Shown piece by piece: positions 11,970 to 24,839 of a DNA stretch of 64,000 nucleotides. Each line of letters opens with the position of its first letter. Positions within the stretch are counted from its first letter, which is position 1. The notes under the pieces are model-generated. The model had not been told where the DNA came from. It searched no databases and saw nothing but the letters and a program-made list of their open reading frames with translations. This DNA comes from Phoebastria nigripes. Its lineage: Eukaryota > Chordata > Aves > Procellariiformes > Diomedeidae. A program made the translations under genes and the position numbers. Location of the stretch: positions 67,706 through 131,705 of the forward strand of contig JAYKAV010003126.1 in the NCBI GenBank assembly GCA_035582835.1, written 5' to 3'.

Positions 11970-12072
11970 GTTGACCTCCTTTGTAAAGTCCTTAGTGATT
12001 TTCTGATGAAAATGGATATATAAGAGCTAGATGATTATGATGATGATGATGATGATCATTATTATTATAGAA
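11970..12072 (+). repeat. Decayed MIR/CORE-SINE-like 3' end with (GAT)n/(ATT)n tail
   Basis: The sequence ctttgtaaagtccttagtga, then ctgatgaaaatg and atataagagctag, follows the 3' part of ancient amniote SINE/LINE tails (a ...tttgtaaagcgctttgagat...gatgaaaggcgctatataag... pattern). These tails normally end in short ATT repeats. Here the end is a (GAT) run at about 12031-12056 grading into (ATT)n. Orientation is forward. The assignment is by eye and the exact family is uncertain. Confidence 0.55.
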
Positions 12073-14424
12073 TTATTAGTCTTATTCTATATCTATTGAG
12101 TACCTCAAATAGCTACGAAAATTGTCATTTCAGCCTGTAAATTTCTATATAGTATCCATGTTTTCTGTTCACAAACTAAGAGCTTTTCCTGTTGAACTTC
12201 TCTTCTTTGTCATTTTTACCTTGTTTTATGACTGGACAAGATAATTAGAAAGCAATCAAGGTTATAGCCTTTCAGACACTGCTAATAACTTTTGAAAGAT
12301 GTAGTGTTTTTATTCTCTCTCTCCAGGGTGTTTTCTATAACATTGATTTTATGTAATTCAGAGCAGCCACTTAGGAGGTAGCTGTCTCTCTCACTTCCCT
12401 GTCATTGTCAGTATTTTTCTCTTCTTGCTCCTATGTGAATATATTTATTTTTCTCAAGATTTGGAGTAGCCTTATCCACAACAATGTTGTGCTTTGTGTC
12501 TGCTGCTGGGAGAGCTGCCCATAGGTTTAGCTTCAATGATGATGTCTTCCCGGCTCAACAATCTGGTTGTTGTTTGGGGTAAAGCTCTAGGAAAAAAAAT
12601 TTAGGTGTAAGGCAGTGCTTAGGTGAATTTCCACATGCCACAGCTGGACATGTAACAACTTCCAGTACAGAGGATTCCATGAGATTAGACTGCAGATATA
12701 ACTAAAGCGGTGCTTATCCTGTAATGGACTTCAGCAACTAAGACAGCAAAACAAGTATCTGAGTACTCTTAAGGATTCATATCCCTGACCTTCTAGGATG
12801 CTTTGATTTCTGCCACCTTCTCTTTTACTTTTTTTCCTTTTGGCTCAAAAGAAATAGACACTCATTTTCTTTTTCTCCTAGAAAACTCTAGGAGTTGATT
12901 GCTAAAAGCATCATCTTCTCCTGACACTTAGCACTGCCTTACAGCGGGGAATTGGCAGGACGGCTTATCCTGAAATCAATGATGCAGTGTCTGGGTGTAT
13001 TACAAGTGTGACTTCCTTTATTTATGCAGTTATATATGTTCTGGAATAGAGCTCGTCATGGGGGAAAGATAGGCACAGCCTCCTATGAGAAATGTCAGCT
13101 CCCAGAACCTGGTGTAAATAACCCAGCAAAGCAATTTTTTACTGTCCTAAAATTTTCCTCATAGGCTTTAAAAAAAAAAAAAAAAAGGCAAAAAAAAGCC
13201 CAAACTGTAATTGAAGTAAAACAAGATGACAGCACGTATATAACAGTATCACTCGGTAACATGAAGCACTACCTGGATATCCCAAACTGATACAGGTCCA
13301 CAACCTAAACCTCTGCTCTAGCATCCCAAAAAAAGTCTTGAGGATGCTATTTGTCCCAAATTTTAAAAATTACCTGCGACACAAAGGTTCCATAAACCTT
13401 TTGTCCAGGACTTTATCTCCTTCTTGCAGCCCATGAAATCAAGCTATCAGCATAGCAAGAATGTAGGATGCAGATGCTATTGAAAGTAGAAATCAACTGC
13501 CCACCACGCAGAAGACGAGAAAAGATTCGATCTGCCATCTGAGGCCCACTTTTGGGAACTACCTTTTTATTTATCTCATGCCTTTTGTAAGAGTAAGCTG
13601 AGAATTTCCATACTTGGAGCATTTGAGTACATATGTTCCACTACATAGAAATACAGAAATGAGACTGAAAACATTGAAAAGATATAGATTTATACCAAGA
13701 CTAAGGAATATGCTGCTTTGTTTGGACACTGCCCTTGAAGGCCATATGGAGCTACACAGCTCAAGCAAACTTTTGTGAAAGATCCTTCTCTATAAGGTCC
13801 TCCCTCATAAAACTTAGGACAGTTCAAATACAAGTGAATTAGGCTCTAAAATCCTGTATAATTTTAAGTTCTCCGCTCTGCCCCAACCTTAGTGAAGCAG
13901 GCAGGATTCTTCTCTGTGCATTTTAATGTTAATTTCTGTTAGCTGCTTTGAACTCCTTTATGTAGCAGAATACCTGATGACTGCTTTGTGTGTTGTTGAC
14001 TAGCTTGCCAGCATTGATGATCTCTTCGTTGCTCCTCCATTTACTTTGTCTATCAATTAGGTTGTTATTGTTCTGTAAGTTACAATAATTGGCAGGTTTT
14101 GCAGACAGAGCTGACAGTCAGTACACTGAAAGGTGGGGGAGTATGAATAAATTTAAATACATATGCATCTTGAAAATGAGCGCCTAACAATATTAAATAT
14201 AGACACCTTTAAAATAACTTCAAAAATAAACAAAATTTAAGGAGAATAATCCAAAGTAGCGCACTGACTGCAATCTGGGAAGCTCAGAAGGAGACAAGAG
14301 AAGTACACAGCAGCCAGGGACACAGAAAAATTTTGGGACATTTGGCTTCTTATCTAGTCTATCACACACATTTTGTGTGATTCTGTGCTAGGCATTTCTA
14401 CTGTTATTTTCCAAAGTGTGTAAG
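12073..14424. other. Unique DNA without a recognisable gene
   Basis: No convincing exon. A17 lies at 13170-13186. Very short open stretches with AG/GT borders occur on the - strand (for example 13563-13640), but at 26 codons or fewer they are expected by chance and are not called. Confidence 0.5.
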
Positions 14425-14520
14425 CAAGGTTGAGCACTCATGTTGATTTTGGTGTCTTAGTTCCTCCCTATGAAATGGGAGCGTTACTGCAATACTATTT
14501 TCTATGAAGTACAGTTTCCC
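14425..14520 (+). repeat. Possible MIR fragment
   Basis: The segment ttggtgtcttagttcctccc followed by tatgaaatgggagc and gttactgcaatact follows the order of the MIR core (...tgcctcagtttcccc...tgtaaaatggggataataatact...). A related tail phrase, gttgtgaagtgcttagataa, appears about 130 bases later. The copy is very diverged. Confidence 0.45.
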
Positions 14521-15610
14521 CTTTGCAATGTCATCCATGGAGAAGGGCCTCATTGTGCTGGGGGTTATTCAAACAGCCAACAGAAAAATAGTCTAAAGAG
14601 TTTATGGTCTGAGCAGGATATATGCATAGAGGTTGTGAAGTGCTTAGATAATGCAATAAGAAGAACTGTACAGTGTCTTAATTACATATACCATACGTTT
14701 ATCAAGGCATTTCAGCATTGCTTGATGTGCCCTTCTTACTCTAAGGTCATCTAATGTGAACTACTAGCGAGAACAAATATGAAACCCTGATGTTCCTACC
14801 AGACCTACTTTGCTCTTCTGTAAAACTCTCACTGAACTGAACAGAAGAGCCAATGCAACTGTTTTATATCTCTCACCAAATAATAGGAAACGGACAGCAA
14901 TTAAATTCCAGTACTGGATGACATTCAATCCAGAGTTTGATGGAACTCTGATATTAAGTTGCTGAGCCTTCAGGTGGGTATGATGCCTATCATGGCTTCC
15001 ACATCAGAATTGCAGAAGGCGGAAACCTGCTTTATAGATGCAAAGCAGAGCAGTCTGGTTTTACTCACAGCTGGCTGTGATTACAAGAACTAGATTTAAA
15101 GGCAATGAAAACGTACAGAACTTCCATCAGCCTAGAAAAAAAGATAAAAGATGTTAGACTTTGGGGAAGAATAAAGTATTTAGGGATTGGGAATTGAGAG
15201 GAAAGAAAAAAAGAAAAAAAATCAAATTTGGAGGGTAAGGGGTTGATTGCTCTATGTCTTTTAAACTAGGAAATACCTTTTGTCTGTATTGAGGATTTAT
15301 CTTGAACAGATTTGGCCTGTAAAGGGCCATGGTCTTGTTTTAACCTTTGCAGGTTTTATGGCAAAATTGGTGCAAGGGGTGGGAGGCATACTTAAAATTT
15401 TATTCAGTGGTAGCATTCCTTCCTGTACTAACTTGCATTGAGCTGACGTGACATGAGAGCCAAAAAAGNAACTTAAAGAAATAAGTCTGAAAGTAAATCC
15501 TCCAAGGCAGATTTTGAAGGTGAACATTTCCCTGCCTCCTCGGGTACTCCTGCTCCTGCAGACTTGAGGGAGCTGCATCATCTGTTGGGCTACAGCTGCA
15601 GCTGGGATTC

Positions 15611-15733
15611 ATAATCATGCTTCTGTGGACTAGTTAATATTTCTTGTCTTTGTAATCATGGTTCTGGGGACTAGTTAATATTTCTTGTCTTTATAATCAA
15701 GGTTCTGGGGACTCGTTAATACTTCATGTCTGC
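15611..15733. repeat. Triplicated 41-base tandem repeat
   Basis: Three head-to-tail 41-base units (15611-15651, 15652-15692, 15693-15733) share taatca, ttctg, ggact, gttaata and ttcttgtc blocks. Units one and two differ at three positions, while unit three has about six to eight changes. This implies two successive duplications, with the last copy the oldest or under less correction. No reading frame runs through it. Confidence 0.95.
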
Positions 15734-16392
15734 ACATTTTGAAAGTTGCATGGATTTGACCTCGCCCTGGTTGGAGCTGGAGTTTTGAAAAACAGGACTG
15801 GGATCCCAAATGTTTCACAGAACAGAAGCCCAAGTCTGTATTTCCTGGTTTAATTTAACTGCTGGTTTAAACTGTTGTTATATGCTCACACATTAACATG
15901 ACAGGTTCCTAAAATTCATTACAAATAAAAAATAATGAAGGTGCTTACCTGGGCAATCTGTGTGTCTTGGTCTCTCCCCTACAAACTGTACCTGCTTCCC
16001 AGAAAAGATAAATGGAAAAACTTATCTATCAAAGAATAAAATGAAATTAAATGGAGCTTGCAAGTACCAAGTCAGAAAAAAATTGGACTAAAGTTATGTA
16101 AGATAAAAATAACTGGGTTTACAGACAGAAACAAAATAGCATTTTCTGAAAATCTGGAGAACGGTTAGTGTAAACAAAATAGCCACAACACTGCACTGCA
16201 CTGTCAGTATTTATTTACATGAAATCCCCTAATAATACCAAAGCTCTCTAGATGGCAATATCAACATATGTTTCAGAATATCATGCAGGTGCCTCTCTCT
16301 ATCCATTATCTATCATTTCAGCCTAAGGAAACTACCTTTCCTAAATTTTAAATTGCTAAAGTGAGGTTGATCCCACAAACAGAAGATAAAAT

Positions 16393-16480
16393 AAATCCAC
16401 ATGCTGATTTAGCAAAACACTTAAGTCTGCACTTCTGTTTAATCATGTGTTTATGCCATATTGATTCCACTTACACCCAG
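16393..16480 (-). repeat. Decayed ancient sauropsid repeat
   Basis: The stretch gctgatttagcaaaacactt, then aagtctgcacttctgtttaa and tcatgtg, resembles the reverse complement of a very common old reptile/bird repeat with ...catgcttaag...gtgctttgctgaatc... phrases. The following gccatattgattccactta fits the companion ccattgacttcaatggg block. Family name and strand convention are uncertain. Confidence 0.4.
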
Positions 16481-17516
16481 ACCTGAGCTTCAGTGCCCGT
16501 CCAAAAGAGAAAACTCCTGCACAAGAACCAAAAAAGGTGGGACAGAGGGAAAGAATGAAGTGTCCATTAGTCAAGAGTGTTTTTTGTTTGTTTGCTTGCT
16601 TTGTTTGGTTTTGCAATGATCAGCAGTTCCAATATTAGTTAAAGCAAAGATGTGGAAATCTAATGTGATCTTTTCTAAGTAGGAACTACAAATGTTCTCT
16701 TTTCGCTTGAATTGTATTCATCATAGGTTGACATAGTAATTTGTACTGTCTTCATCTCCTCGCTCGCATTTTTCTCAACATACCAAAGAGAAGTTTTTCT
16801 ACTTTACAAATTTAACCCAGAGGATATTCCCTGGGATTACATTTTAATGCCTAGGCAGCTTGCCTGGCTTTTCACTGCTGCAAACCTGTCTTTATTACCC
16901 ATGCAGCATGCACTGCATGAGAATCAATACTCTAACTCAGGAGCCAATTATCCAATCTTTTTGATTAATTAGTTTGAAGTGTGGTCTACATGCTTTGATT
17001 TTTATTTTAAGGTTTTTTTCTGACATTTTGTGGGCGCTGTCTTGATTCCTTTTTCATTTTTCTCAATGCAACTTCTGCTTTATTCTCCACAGGAAAATTA
17101 GTTTTCTACTCAATCTTTCATGCAGACAAAGAATAACTCTGTAATATTTCTTCGCAGAATGACTGGAAGGTTTTTGTGAAACCATCTCTTACTGTATCTG
17201 TGATTCAGTGCAGAACTGCAGTCTGTTATGTCAACAAAATGGGAGAAAAAAATCACTTTCAGAGATGTGGAGTTAGAGGAGATATTAATCAATACAAAAT
17301 GTCTTCATGTCTCCCTGTATTCCTTCTGTAAAGTTAACTTCCCATAAAGCCTTCTGGTTCATTTAATACTTCAAACTCCAAGCTGGGCATGTTGCATTAA
17401 TTTAAATCAGTTTAAAATATTACCTGAGACAACATGTTTACTAAAGCTGGCAAGAAAACACATCTTGTTAAAATGCTATTTATGTTTCAAATATTCATCA
17501 TAAGCTTTGTCTGAAC

Positions 17517-17533
17517 TTTTTTTTTTTTTTTTT
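17517..17533. repeat. T17 homopolymer
   Basis: Uninterrupted T17. No LINE or SINE body is visible on either side, so this is a simple homopolymer rather than a retroposon tail. Confidence 0.9.
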
Positions 17534-19139
17534 AAATTGCACTTAAATATTAGAGTGGAGGAAATTTATATTGAACTCCATCATTACTTTGCAATTACAA
17601 GACTATATACACACAATTAAATATTTGGTTCATAAAAATTTATATTGAATATTTGATGAAATTTTTTCCAGTCAAAGGAGGAATTATAATCTCTGAACAT
17701 TGTTATTATTAAACACAGCCTCAGTGAAAACAGTGAGTTATTTCTTTAAAGGAAATTGTATTAAAATCTCAATAATGCATAAAGTTTAGTATGAATTTTT
17801 AGTATGCTGGAATAATAANTTCACAGTTGTCTTCCACTTTCCTCGTTTTCCTTCCCCAAAGGGAAATGTCCTTAACATTTGTATAATGCCAGATAAAATT
17901 GATTCTTAGAGAATATCTGCATGGACATGGTGAGACCAGCCTTTGGTGGTTTTGCAGTGAAGATTTTACAATGTGAGGATGCTGGCCAGTTACAGCCAAC
18001 GATCAAAAAAGGAGATATAAGAATTAACCAAGGAAGATAAGGTAGTCATTTTGATTTGGACAAGTCTAATTCTTCTGATGAAAGTGAGAAAACAAAAAAC
18101 TCTCAAACATCTCTTTCCAGAAACTAACACCAAGACTCATATTCTGCCATTTCCCCTTTATGCTTTATTTTCACTCTGAAAGTAACNACGAGGGCAGATA
18201 ACTTCACTCCTGAGAGCTCATAGGAACGTGGTGATCGTTTGTGCCCTTGGCTGAATTGTGAGACTGAAAACATTATAGGCAAGCAAAGTAATATGAACTA
18301 AAGGGTAGCAACCAGATGAAAGTAGAATAAGCTGCTGGACAAGCCCCACGCTATGTTGGACATGAGTCAATAACGACACCCTGACACAGAATGGCAAATC
18401 CCATGTAGAGTGAAGTCTCTCCCAGCCCTAAGATTTTAGATATTTATGCCTGACAAGTGTCATGCAGTCTATTACTTTTTTTTTTTAATCACAGAATTCC
18501 CCAAAAATTGTGTCTAGATGCAAGCTTTTCAGATTTCAACAGTCTTACACTTAAATAAAGATTTTTTGTGGGGATTTCTTTGGTGATGGTTACATTTCCA
18601 ATTAAATTTGTGTGTTTGAACTATTATCCTCATTGATAACATTCAAAGTGTTTGAGGTCTTTAGCATTTAAAATTTGTGGGGTTTTTTTTGTTCCTCTGC
18701 AAGTTGAAGACTAATAATATGAAAGACAGTTACCTGTAGAGTTCTTCAAAATTAAGCATAAAGGAGATAGGATTACTGTGTTAATGTTACTAAATCCTTT
18801 TCCTTTGATCCTACGGATCAATGTGAGCCGCTCTTAGCTTGTTTCAGTATTTGCATTTTTAAGTCCTGTCAAGAACATAAAGGACTGGCTGATTGCATCT
18901 AGAAATCAAAATTCGTGTGTGCTCTGAATCCATCAATTCATACCTGTTCACTCTTAATGACCAAGCAATTTTGGTCTTTAGTCAGAGGAAGCAACTGTCA
19001 AGAGTTATCTCAAAGAAATAGACCTATTCTACAGCAAATTTCTTCCATTATACCTTTATTTCTATTGCTAGGGTCAGCAAGCTCATCATCCTAAATAATA
19101 GCCTGGGAAGATGTAGATAAATCAAAAGAATGGGAAAAT
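17534..19139. other. Unique DNA without a recognisable gene
   Basis: AT-rich sequence. A phrase at about 18405-18440 (gaagtctctcccagccctaa) resembles the end of an old CR1 copy but cannot be extended. The ttattattaaa-rich segment at 17700-17790 is unremarkable. Confidence 0.5.
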
Positions 19140-19167
19140 ACACACATACACACACACACACACACAA
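19140..19167. repeat. (CA)n microsatellite
   Basis: A run of CA dinucleotides with one CATA interruption, about 13 units. A likely polymorphic marker with no sign of gene association. Confidence 0.95.
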
Positions 19168-20039
19168 ATGCCAGAAGTCCCATTTCAATTTTCTGCTTCC
19201 TACAACATGGTTTCCATAGTTCCACCAAATGTTGACCCTTATAATAAATTTAGTCTTGTTTCCACATCAGTCCCACCTAATGCCCTCAGGGAGGCGAGGA
19301 CTTTCCCACTGCAATGTAGATGCATCGCTGGAAGGGAAACTGGCACAGGCAGGTGAAGCAGCTCCTCTGAAGGCATGCAGATGGGGATTGCCTGAGCCAA
19401 GATCACTGTCCATTTACCAGTTGCTGAAGAGCTTGCCTTTTCTGTAAGTCTTTTGCATACATAATACTTCAGAGTCAATAAGAGGCTTGAATTTGTGTTC
19501 ATCAAATCACGTATGATTTTACACTCGAATTTTTCCAGGAGTTGATCATACTAGATGAGGAGCTGTATACTAGAGGTAATTACAGGTGTGGGTTTGTCAC
19601 ATCAGCCAATACTAAAGCCACCTTAAAATCCTTATCCCTCCTCCTAGCCTTTTCTACTCACTGGATGTTCACAGGCAAAAGATATTGTGCATGTTAAGAG
19701 CAAATGAAGGATACTGATGAGTAAACATACAGTAGTTTGCATCCCTCTATAAATTCCACCTGCTAATCAGAAATCTTTAAAACCAGAACTTATTCAGTGT
19801 TCTGTCATTATCCTGGGACACAGACAAAAGCTGCTAGGGATGAGAGTTTGATGTGTGTACCAACATACCCTGGGGAAAGGAGCTGGGAAAAAGGAAAGGG
19901 GAAAAGAATCAGGGATAACCTAAAAATGATCCTAAGAACTAAGAAATCCTAACCCAAACTGTGAGAACTTGTAACAGCACAGAAGACAGACAAATCATAG
20001 TTCTGTGTTGTCTGCAAGGCTTCCCTGTCATGCAATCAT

Positions 20040-20225
20040 TCGATGATTAATTTATTCACCTGGTGATTAATGTAATAATTACATTGTGAAATAATAGAGG
20101 GCTCATTACATAGCCTGTCAAATAAGGCAAACAAACATTGAAAAAAGTGTATCTTCAACTGCAGAGAGAAGTTCATTTGATTGAATGAGTCGGGTGATAA
20201 ATAATTAGAGTTATACCTGCAAAAA
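20040..20225. promoter_or_regulatory. Candidate conserved noncoding element with paired homeodomain sites
   Basis: Within 30 bases there are two identical tgattaat sites (20044-20051 and 20064-20071), the type bound by PBX/HOX and related homeodomain factors. A cacctg E-box (20057-20062) sits between them. A taataattacattgtg block follows at about 20072, and a further gataaataattag phrase lies near 20194-20206. The segment is AT-rich, lacks reading frames and has no repeat signature. The regulatory role is inferred from motif grouping only; such motifs are frequent in AT-rich DNA. Confidence 0.2.
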
Positions 20226-22169
20226 AAATCCCCAGAATGACTCAGGATTTAAAGCAACTTCCGTATACTGTGGCTAGGAAAAGCCTTTCTCAGGAGATAG
20301 TCTATTATGTAATTTTCTCATGCAAAAGTCTATCCTGATTTTTTCTCATGTGGTTTCCTGTGAAACAGATAGACTGACTGTTCTCAAAGCTACAAGANAA
20401 AATGAGTGAGTGGCCCGGTCCAGCTTGCAATCCAGTTTGCAATGCTTCATCAAGGCTTCAGTTTAGAAAGATCCCCAAGCAAGCCACTAACACTGAGCTT
20501 GAGAGCGTGGCTAAGCTGCGTTACTCATGAGCTTGAAGTCGGGCATCAAGGATCTTTGGTGCCAAGTGATTATTAGTTCCTTTTTTGAGCAACTAACGAG
20601 CTGGGACACAATAATAAGATTCTAGTAATAGCCTACCAGTGTGTGTCGTTGTTTCCTCCAAAAGCTTTGCAGGTAAGTATTTATATGTCCCTGTGAGCTT
20701 GCCTCTGAGGACTGGGAAACTTCTCTCATGATCATTTGTCTGTTTTGGGAGACAGCAGATACATTTAGCAGTAGCTTGCAATTATGAATCTTATTCAAAG
20801 CCCATTACAATCAACAACCATCTTTCCATAGACTTGGGTGAACATTAAATCCAATGTTTGGGTGTGCAAGATATATATATCCTATTAAGGGTATTTTGGA
20901 CTTGCAGTGATGTATATATCTACCTTGAGCTTACCAAGATTCACAGAGAAGTGACTGTTAACTGAAGTTTCTTTACGTATCTTACACAATTTGATTTTGT
21001 TTAGCCAGTGGGAGATTCAAAAATAAATGAATATGTAAGTAAATGAAAGAACTCCAATAATCTGTTTGGCAGCAGTAGGAATACACTTAATTTCAGGTTC
21101 TTCCTCATGACATTTTCTTGGTCTTGGAACTTAGATTTACATTCTTTATTTCAGTACAGACATGAAAAGTGTTGTGTACCATGCTGCCACACCAAGGAAA
21201 AAAAGAAGAGAAAAGAATAAAGGAACTCTCTAACACGTTTTAAAAGAACTGGCCGAAATAGCTTTCTTGGTGAAACCCAGGCTTCAAAAATAATTATGAG
21301 AAGGTAGAAGGGAAATAATAGAATTTTTTTCTTTCATCTTAAGATTGATTTTTTTTTCAAAGGCGACAGATCAATTTGGTCTATTTTTAGAAGCATTTTT
21401 CTAGCTGGTTTTAAAGCCATTGTTCTTGAGGAAAGTTCTGTCAAATCTGATTTAACCAGAAGGTTTCATGGTTTTGGTGGAGCTTTTTTTTCCCTCTGGA
21501 TGTTGATGAGTAAGGCTAAAAGGCAAGTATGATATTAAGGACTTCTGACAAATAGCATTAATGGGGAGCTTTCTGTTTCATTTCTCTGGGAACAGACTGC
21601 CCATTTTCAATTGCAGCTGATGCTGGAGGAAGAACAGATTAACCATACTACACCAGGATACTGTCCCATCTCCAGTAGACTCCACCATGTGCTGTTGGGA
21701 GATTAAGAGGGACTAGAGAAAGAAACATCCAGATTCTCCATCTGGCAGAAATAGCAGCAGGCAAAGCAGAGACAGTGGAAAAATAAGGTTGTAAAAGTGA
21801 TTAGCTAAGGTCATCCCTCTTCCCAATAACCCAATGGGTGTGGGATGACATTGGGGAGATCTCTAGCCAAGCCACACACCCTTTGGAAGCACCAAGGCCT
21901 GGATTGATCCCATCTAACTTTAGATGTCCATCTGAGGCACCTGTGTCAGGCAGACTGTAGTCCCTCTGGAACTGGTCCATCATCAATGGAGACAGAGAAG
22001 CAATTCTGAAGGAAGATTGATATCTTTGGCCTCCATCTCCATCCATTAATACAGCAAATGCAAGGCAACAGGGTCCCTAAGTAAGGTGCCTTGGTGAAAT
22101 GACTAATTAGTTGGAATCCATCTGAGTTGAGACCTCTGGATCCAGGGAGCTGTCTGCAGCATGCAATTG

Positions 22170-22310
22170 AATTTTTCTGCTCTTTTTTCCCCAATTCTTC
22201 CCTTGATTCCTCAGTCCTTCCTTCTCTTTGCAGTTCTCCACCTTCTCTCCTTCCCTTTTTCTCTACCTGATCCTTTAGCCTCCTCCTGTTTCTCACTGTC
22301 TGCTTATCCA
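22170..22310. repeat. Polypyrimidine tract (+ strand)
   Basis: About 140 bases are strongly C/T-rich on the + strand (ttttttccccaattcttccc through ccttcccttttt to tttctcactgtc). The mirror - strand is polypurine and produces an artificial Arg/Glu/Lys-rich frame (21946-22311) that should not be read as a protein. Such tracts can adopt non-B DNA. Confidence 0.75.
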
Positions 22311-22424
22311 CTCATAGTAAAAAAACTCTTACTCTAAAAAATGGCAGGCAGGAATGAGAGAAAGTTAGCTGCTGTCACACTCTGTTTGTGTGTTATAACT
22401 GTCCTTCCACCCTGGCTGTAACAT

Positions 22425-22555
22425 TTCTACTTAAATTACAAGCTCCTTAGAAGCACTGTCTGCTCCTCTTAATGCAATGCCAAGCACAACAGGGACCTCT
22501 AAGTCCTTAAGTACAAACATAATAAAAGCAGTAATAGCAGTAAAGGAGTGAGTGG
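22425..22555 (+). repeat. Decayed ancient amniote LINE/SINE 3' end
   Basis: The order ttacaagctccttagaagca, ctgtctgctcctctt, aatgccaagcacaacaggga, then acataataaaagcagtaata matches the layout of a widespread old amniote repeat tail (...tgtaagctcctt...ggcagggactgtct...cctagcacaatgggg... then AATAATA units). Divergence is high. Forward orientation, family not certain. Confidence 0.55.
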
Positions 22556-22699
22556 GTCAGCCAGCTTTCCTTTTCCTTTTATCTTTGTGAGCTGGAAGGT
22601 TCACACCAGTACAAATGGGAACACAGATGAATGAGAGCTCTACTTTCACGTGGCAAAATGTCTGCAAATAAACTGCAGAGCAGGTGTTCAGAGGAATTA

Positions 22700-23420
22700 A
22701 ATGATTCAGAGTAATTTACAGTGGCAGGAGCATCGATTTGAGAATTGCTGAAATGCAGCTACTGAAACATCATATTTTATTACATTTTCAACTAGTAAAT
22801 GTCAGCTGCTTTATTGGTTTTAACATCGAATCAGGTGCACCAATAAATTTACAAAGCACACCATTTGGATTTCTAATAAGCATGGACTGCTAACCTCAGA
22901 TACCATTAATTCTGCTTCATTTGTGAGTGCCATCAAGTTACAGATGTATTTTAGTTGTGATTTGCCCCCATCCTAATCAGTTTCATAGCAATTTGTAATA
23001 CAATTTCTATGCGTCTTGAACAAAGTGGTAGTGGTTAATAGATCACAATGCTTGTTTTGTTTTAGCTTTTGTTCTATTAACAAAGTTCTCTTCACTCAGA
23101 TCTAGAAGAATAATAAAGCTGATTTGCAAGCTAACAACTTGCCTTTCAAAGATGGATAATAGAAGGGACACCCCCTAAAAAAAAGACTTGGCATTAAAAT
23201 AATGAACTGGCTAAGCAGTCAATTAAAGGCATGATGAATGCCAACATCAATTAAAAGAGCTTACTGTAGAGCTTAAGTCTTCAGCTAATGAAGAGGGAAT
23301 GTTTCCTATTGCTAAAAAAGGATGAAAAAAAATCATCAGCATGGCCATCCTAAAGAAATTTATTTAATGCAAAGTAAAAACTTCATGAAGTTTTTGAAAG
23401 CAGAGTTTGATGTCTAATGA
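22700..23420. promoter_or_regulatory. Candidate conserved noncoding segment
   Basis: This AT-rich segment has no repeats or reading frames and is dense in homeodomain-type cores (aattaa, taattc, taatca). Most notable is a pair of identical tcaattaaa sites (23219-23227 and 23247-23255) flanking an inverted repeat ggcat-gatga-atgcc (23228-23242). The arrangement recalls developmental enhancers, but only alignment with other amniotes could support that. Confidence 0.18.
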
Positions 23421-24839
23421 CAAAACATCAAACCAAGGTCACTAAGATGATTTTGATGCTCCATGAACATGACACTGACCCTCTCTGCTGACGCTATATG
23501 TTGCATTACAATTCAGGGCTCTCTCCCATTACTGAAGGCCTTTTCAGTCATGGCATATTATTCTGCCAAATTACATAATATTATTATGCATTGATTGAGT
23601 CTTTCNCATTGGAAATATTCCAGAGAGCACTGTATACATAACTCTCTGTCTAGGAATTTCTTCAACCAAGAGTGATTTGGAAGTGTTTTCACAGGGCGGA
23701 ATATGCTCACCTTTCACTTTTTACAGCATTGCTGTGAGTCATACTTGAGCTGGAAGGGGGAATGGTTTTGGATTGCTATAGCAGGGAAAGTTTGGGTGGG
23801 TGACGTGAATTCAGTGTGGGTGGTGGGTCAACACAGCAACTAATATAAAAACTTGCCAATGACAACAGGTGGGTAGAATCTATTTTTTTTAATGCTTGTT
23901 AGAGAGACTGTAGTGAATTCAAAACTAGCCAAGCTGTTGCTTCCCTTCCTAACATAAAGGAAGGGTGCCATCTAATGAGCACTTGCAGCAATTCCTGACA
24001 TACTGCAAGCTTTTCCTGCCTTATAGGAACAAATTTTATTCTCTACATGACAGCTTGTTTCTATCTGTANGTTCAGCAGCTCAGCTACTGTTGACCTTGA
24101 CCTTAAAGTAGTTATTGGTATTAGGAGCTGGCTTCTGACATGGCACGTGAGGATAAAGATGCTGCCTATGAGCTTTTAAGTGTCATCTGTGTCTATTTTT
24201 TTTTTCCTTCTTGCAGCTTAGTGGGTATTATGAGGGTGCTTTTGTTGTCTCCTTTATATCACCTTTATCCAGCTTCACACACAAACATACTCACAAGGAT
24301 CTTACTGCAATAAAGAAAACCACTATAACCACTCTGGGGAACATATACAGGTATCCATTCCTTGCAATTTCCACCTAGTGCTGCACAATGTAATTATTAT
24401 CACAAGTGTGATTTTTTTGTGTAAATCACCTTCACAGTGAAAAAGCTTAGAGGCTTCTAAGAGTGAGGAAAACATCAAACTATGGTGCCCAGTTTGAGCT
24501 CTCCACTACTTCTGGACTGGCAGAGTCTCTTGTGTGAGCCATTTGCTACTGCTAGGACATCAGGAGCTCTCTGCAATGTGTCACAGAGGAAAGATCATCC
24601 ACAGCTGACATCCCCGTGTCATTCACCACCCAGCATGCTCTGTTGTGAGCCATGAATTTTCATATATGGAAAATGTTTCGGCAAAGAAAAGGCAGAAATC
24701 TGTTTCCATATTTGTGGCATACTGAAAAAGAAGTAAGAAGCATAAACTGCAACAACAACAACAGAAGAATACGTTAATAAGAACTTTCTAAAGGTAGGGA
24801 TACTGAAGTGTTGAAATTAATTGTCTGGGATGTTGCTCA

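Noticed and set aside
12031..12072. (GAT)n/(ATT)n as an independent microsatellite
   Set aside because: It sits exactly at the end of a SINE-like fossil whose family normally ends in ATT repeats, so it is better explained as that tail.
11687..18000. A chain of small - strand exon-like pieces (for example 11687-11761, 12220-12278, 13563-13640, 15345-15442) that could be linked with compatible phases
   Set aside because: The pieces are 14-32 codons long with many AG/GT choices, so a chain can be built almost anywhere; one link (14488-14557) overlaps a MIR-like fossil and another needs a 40-base intron.
21946..22311. A 121-residue charged - strand frame
   Set aside because: Its Arg/Glu/Lys-rich start is produced by the polypyrimidine tract at 22170-22310.
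24190..24320. A very strong splice acceptor (tttttttttccttcttgcag) at about 24199-24218
   Set aside because: The open frame after it is 31 codons and no donor follows; it may be a decoy or part of a noncoding transcript.
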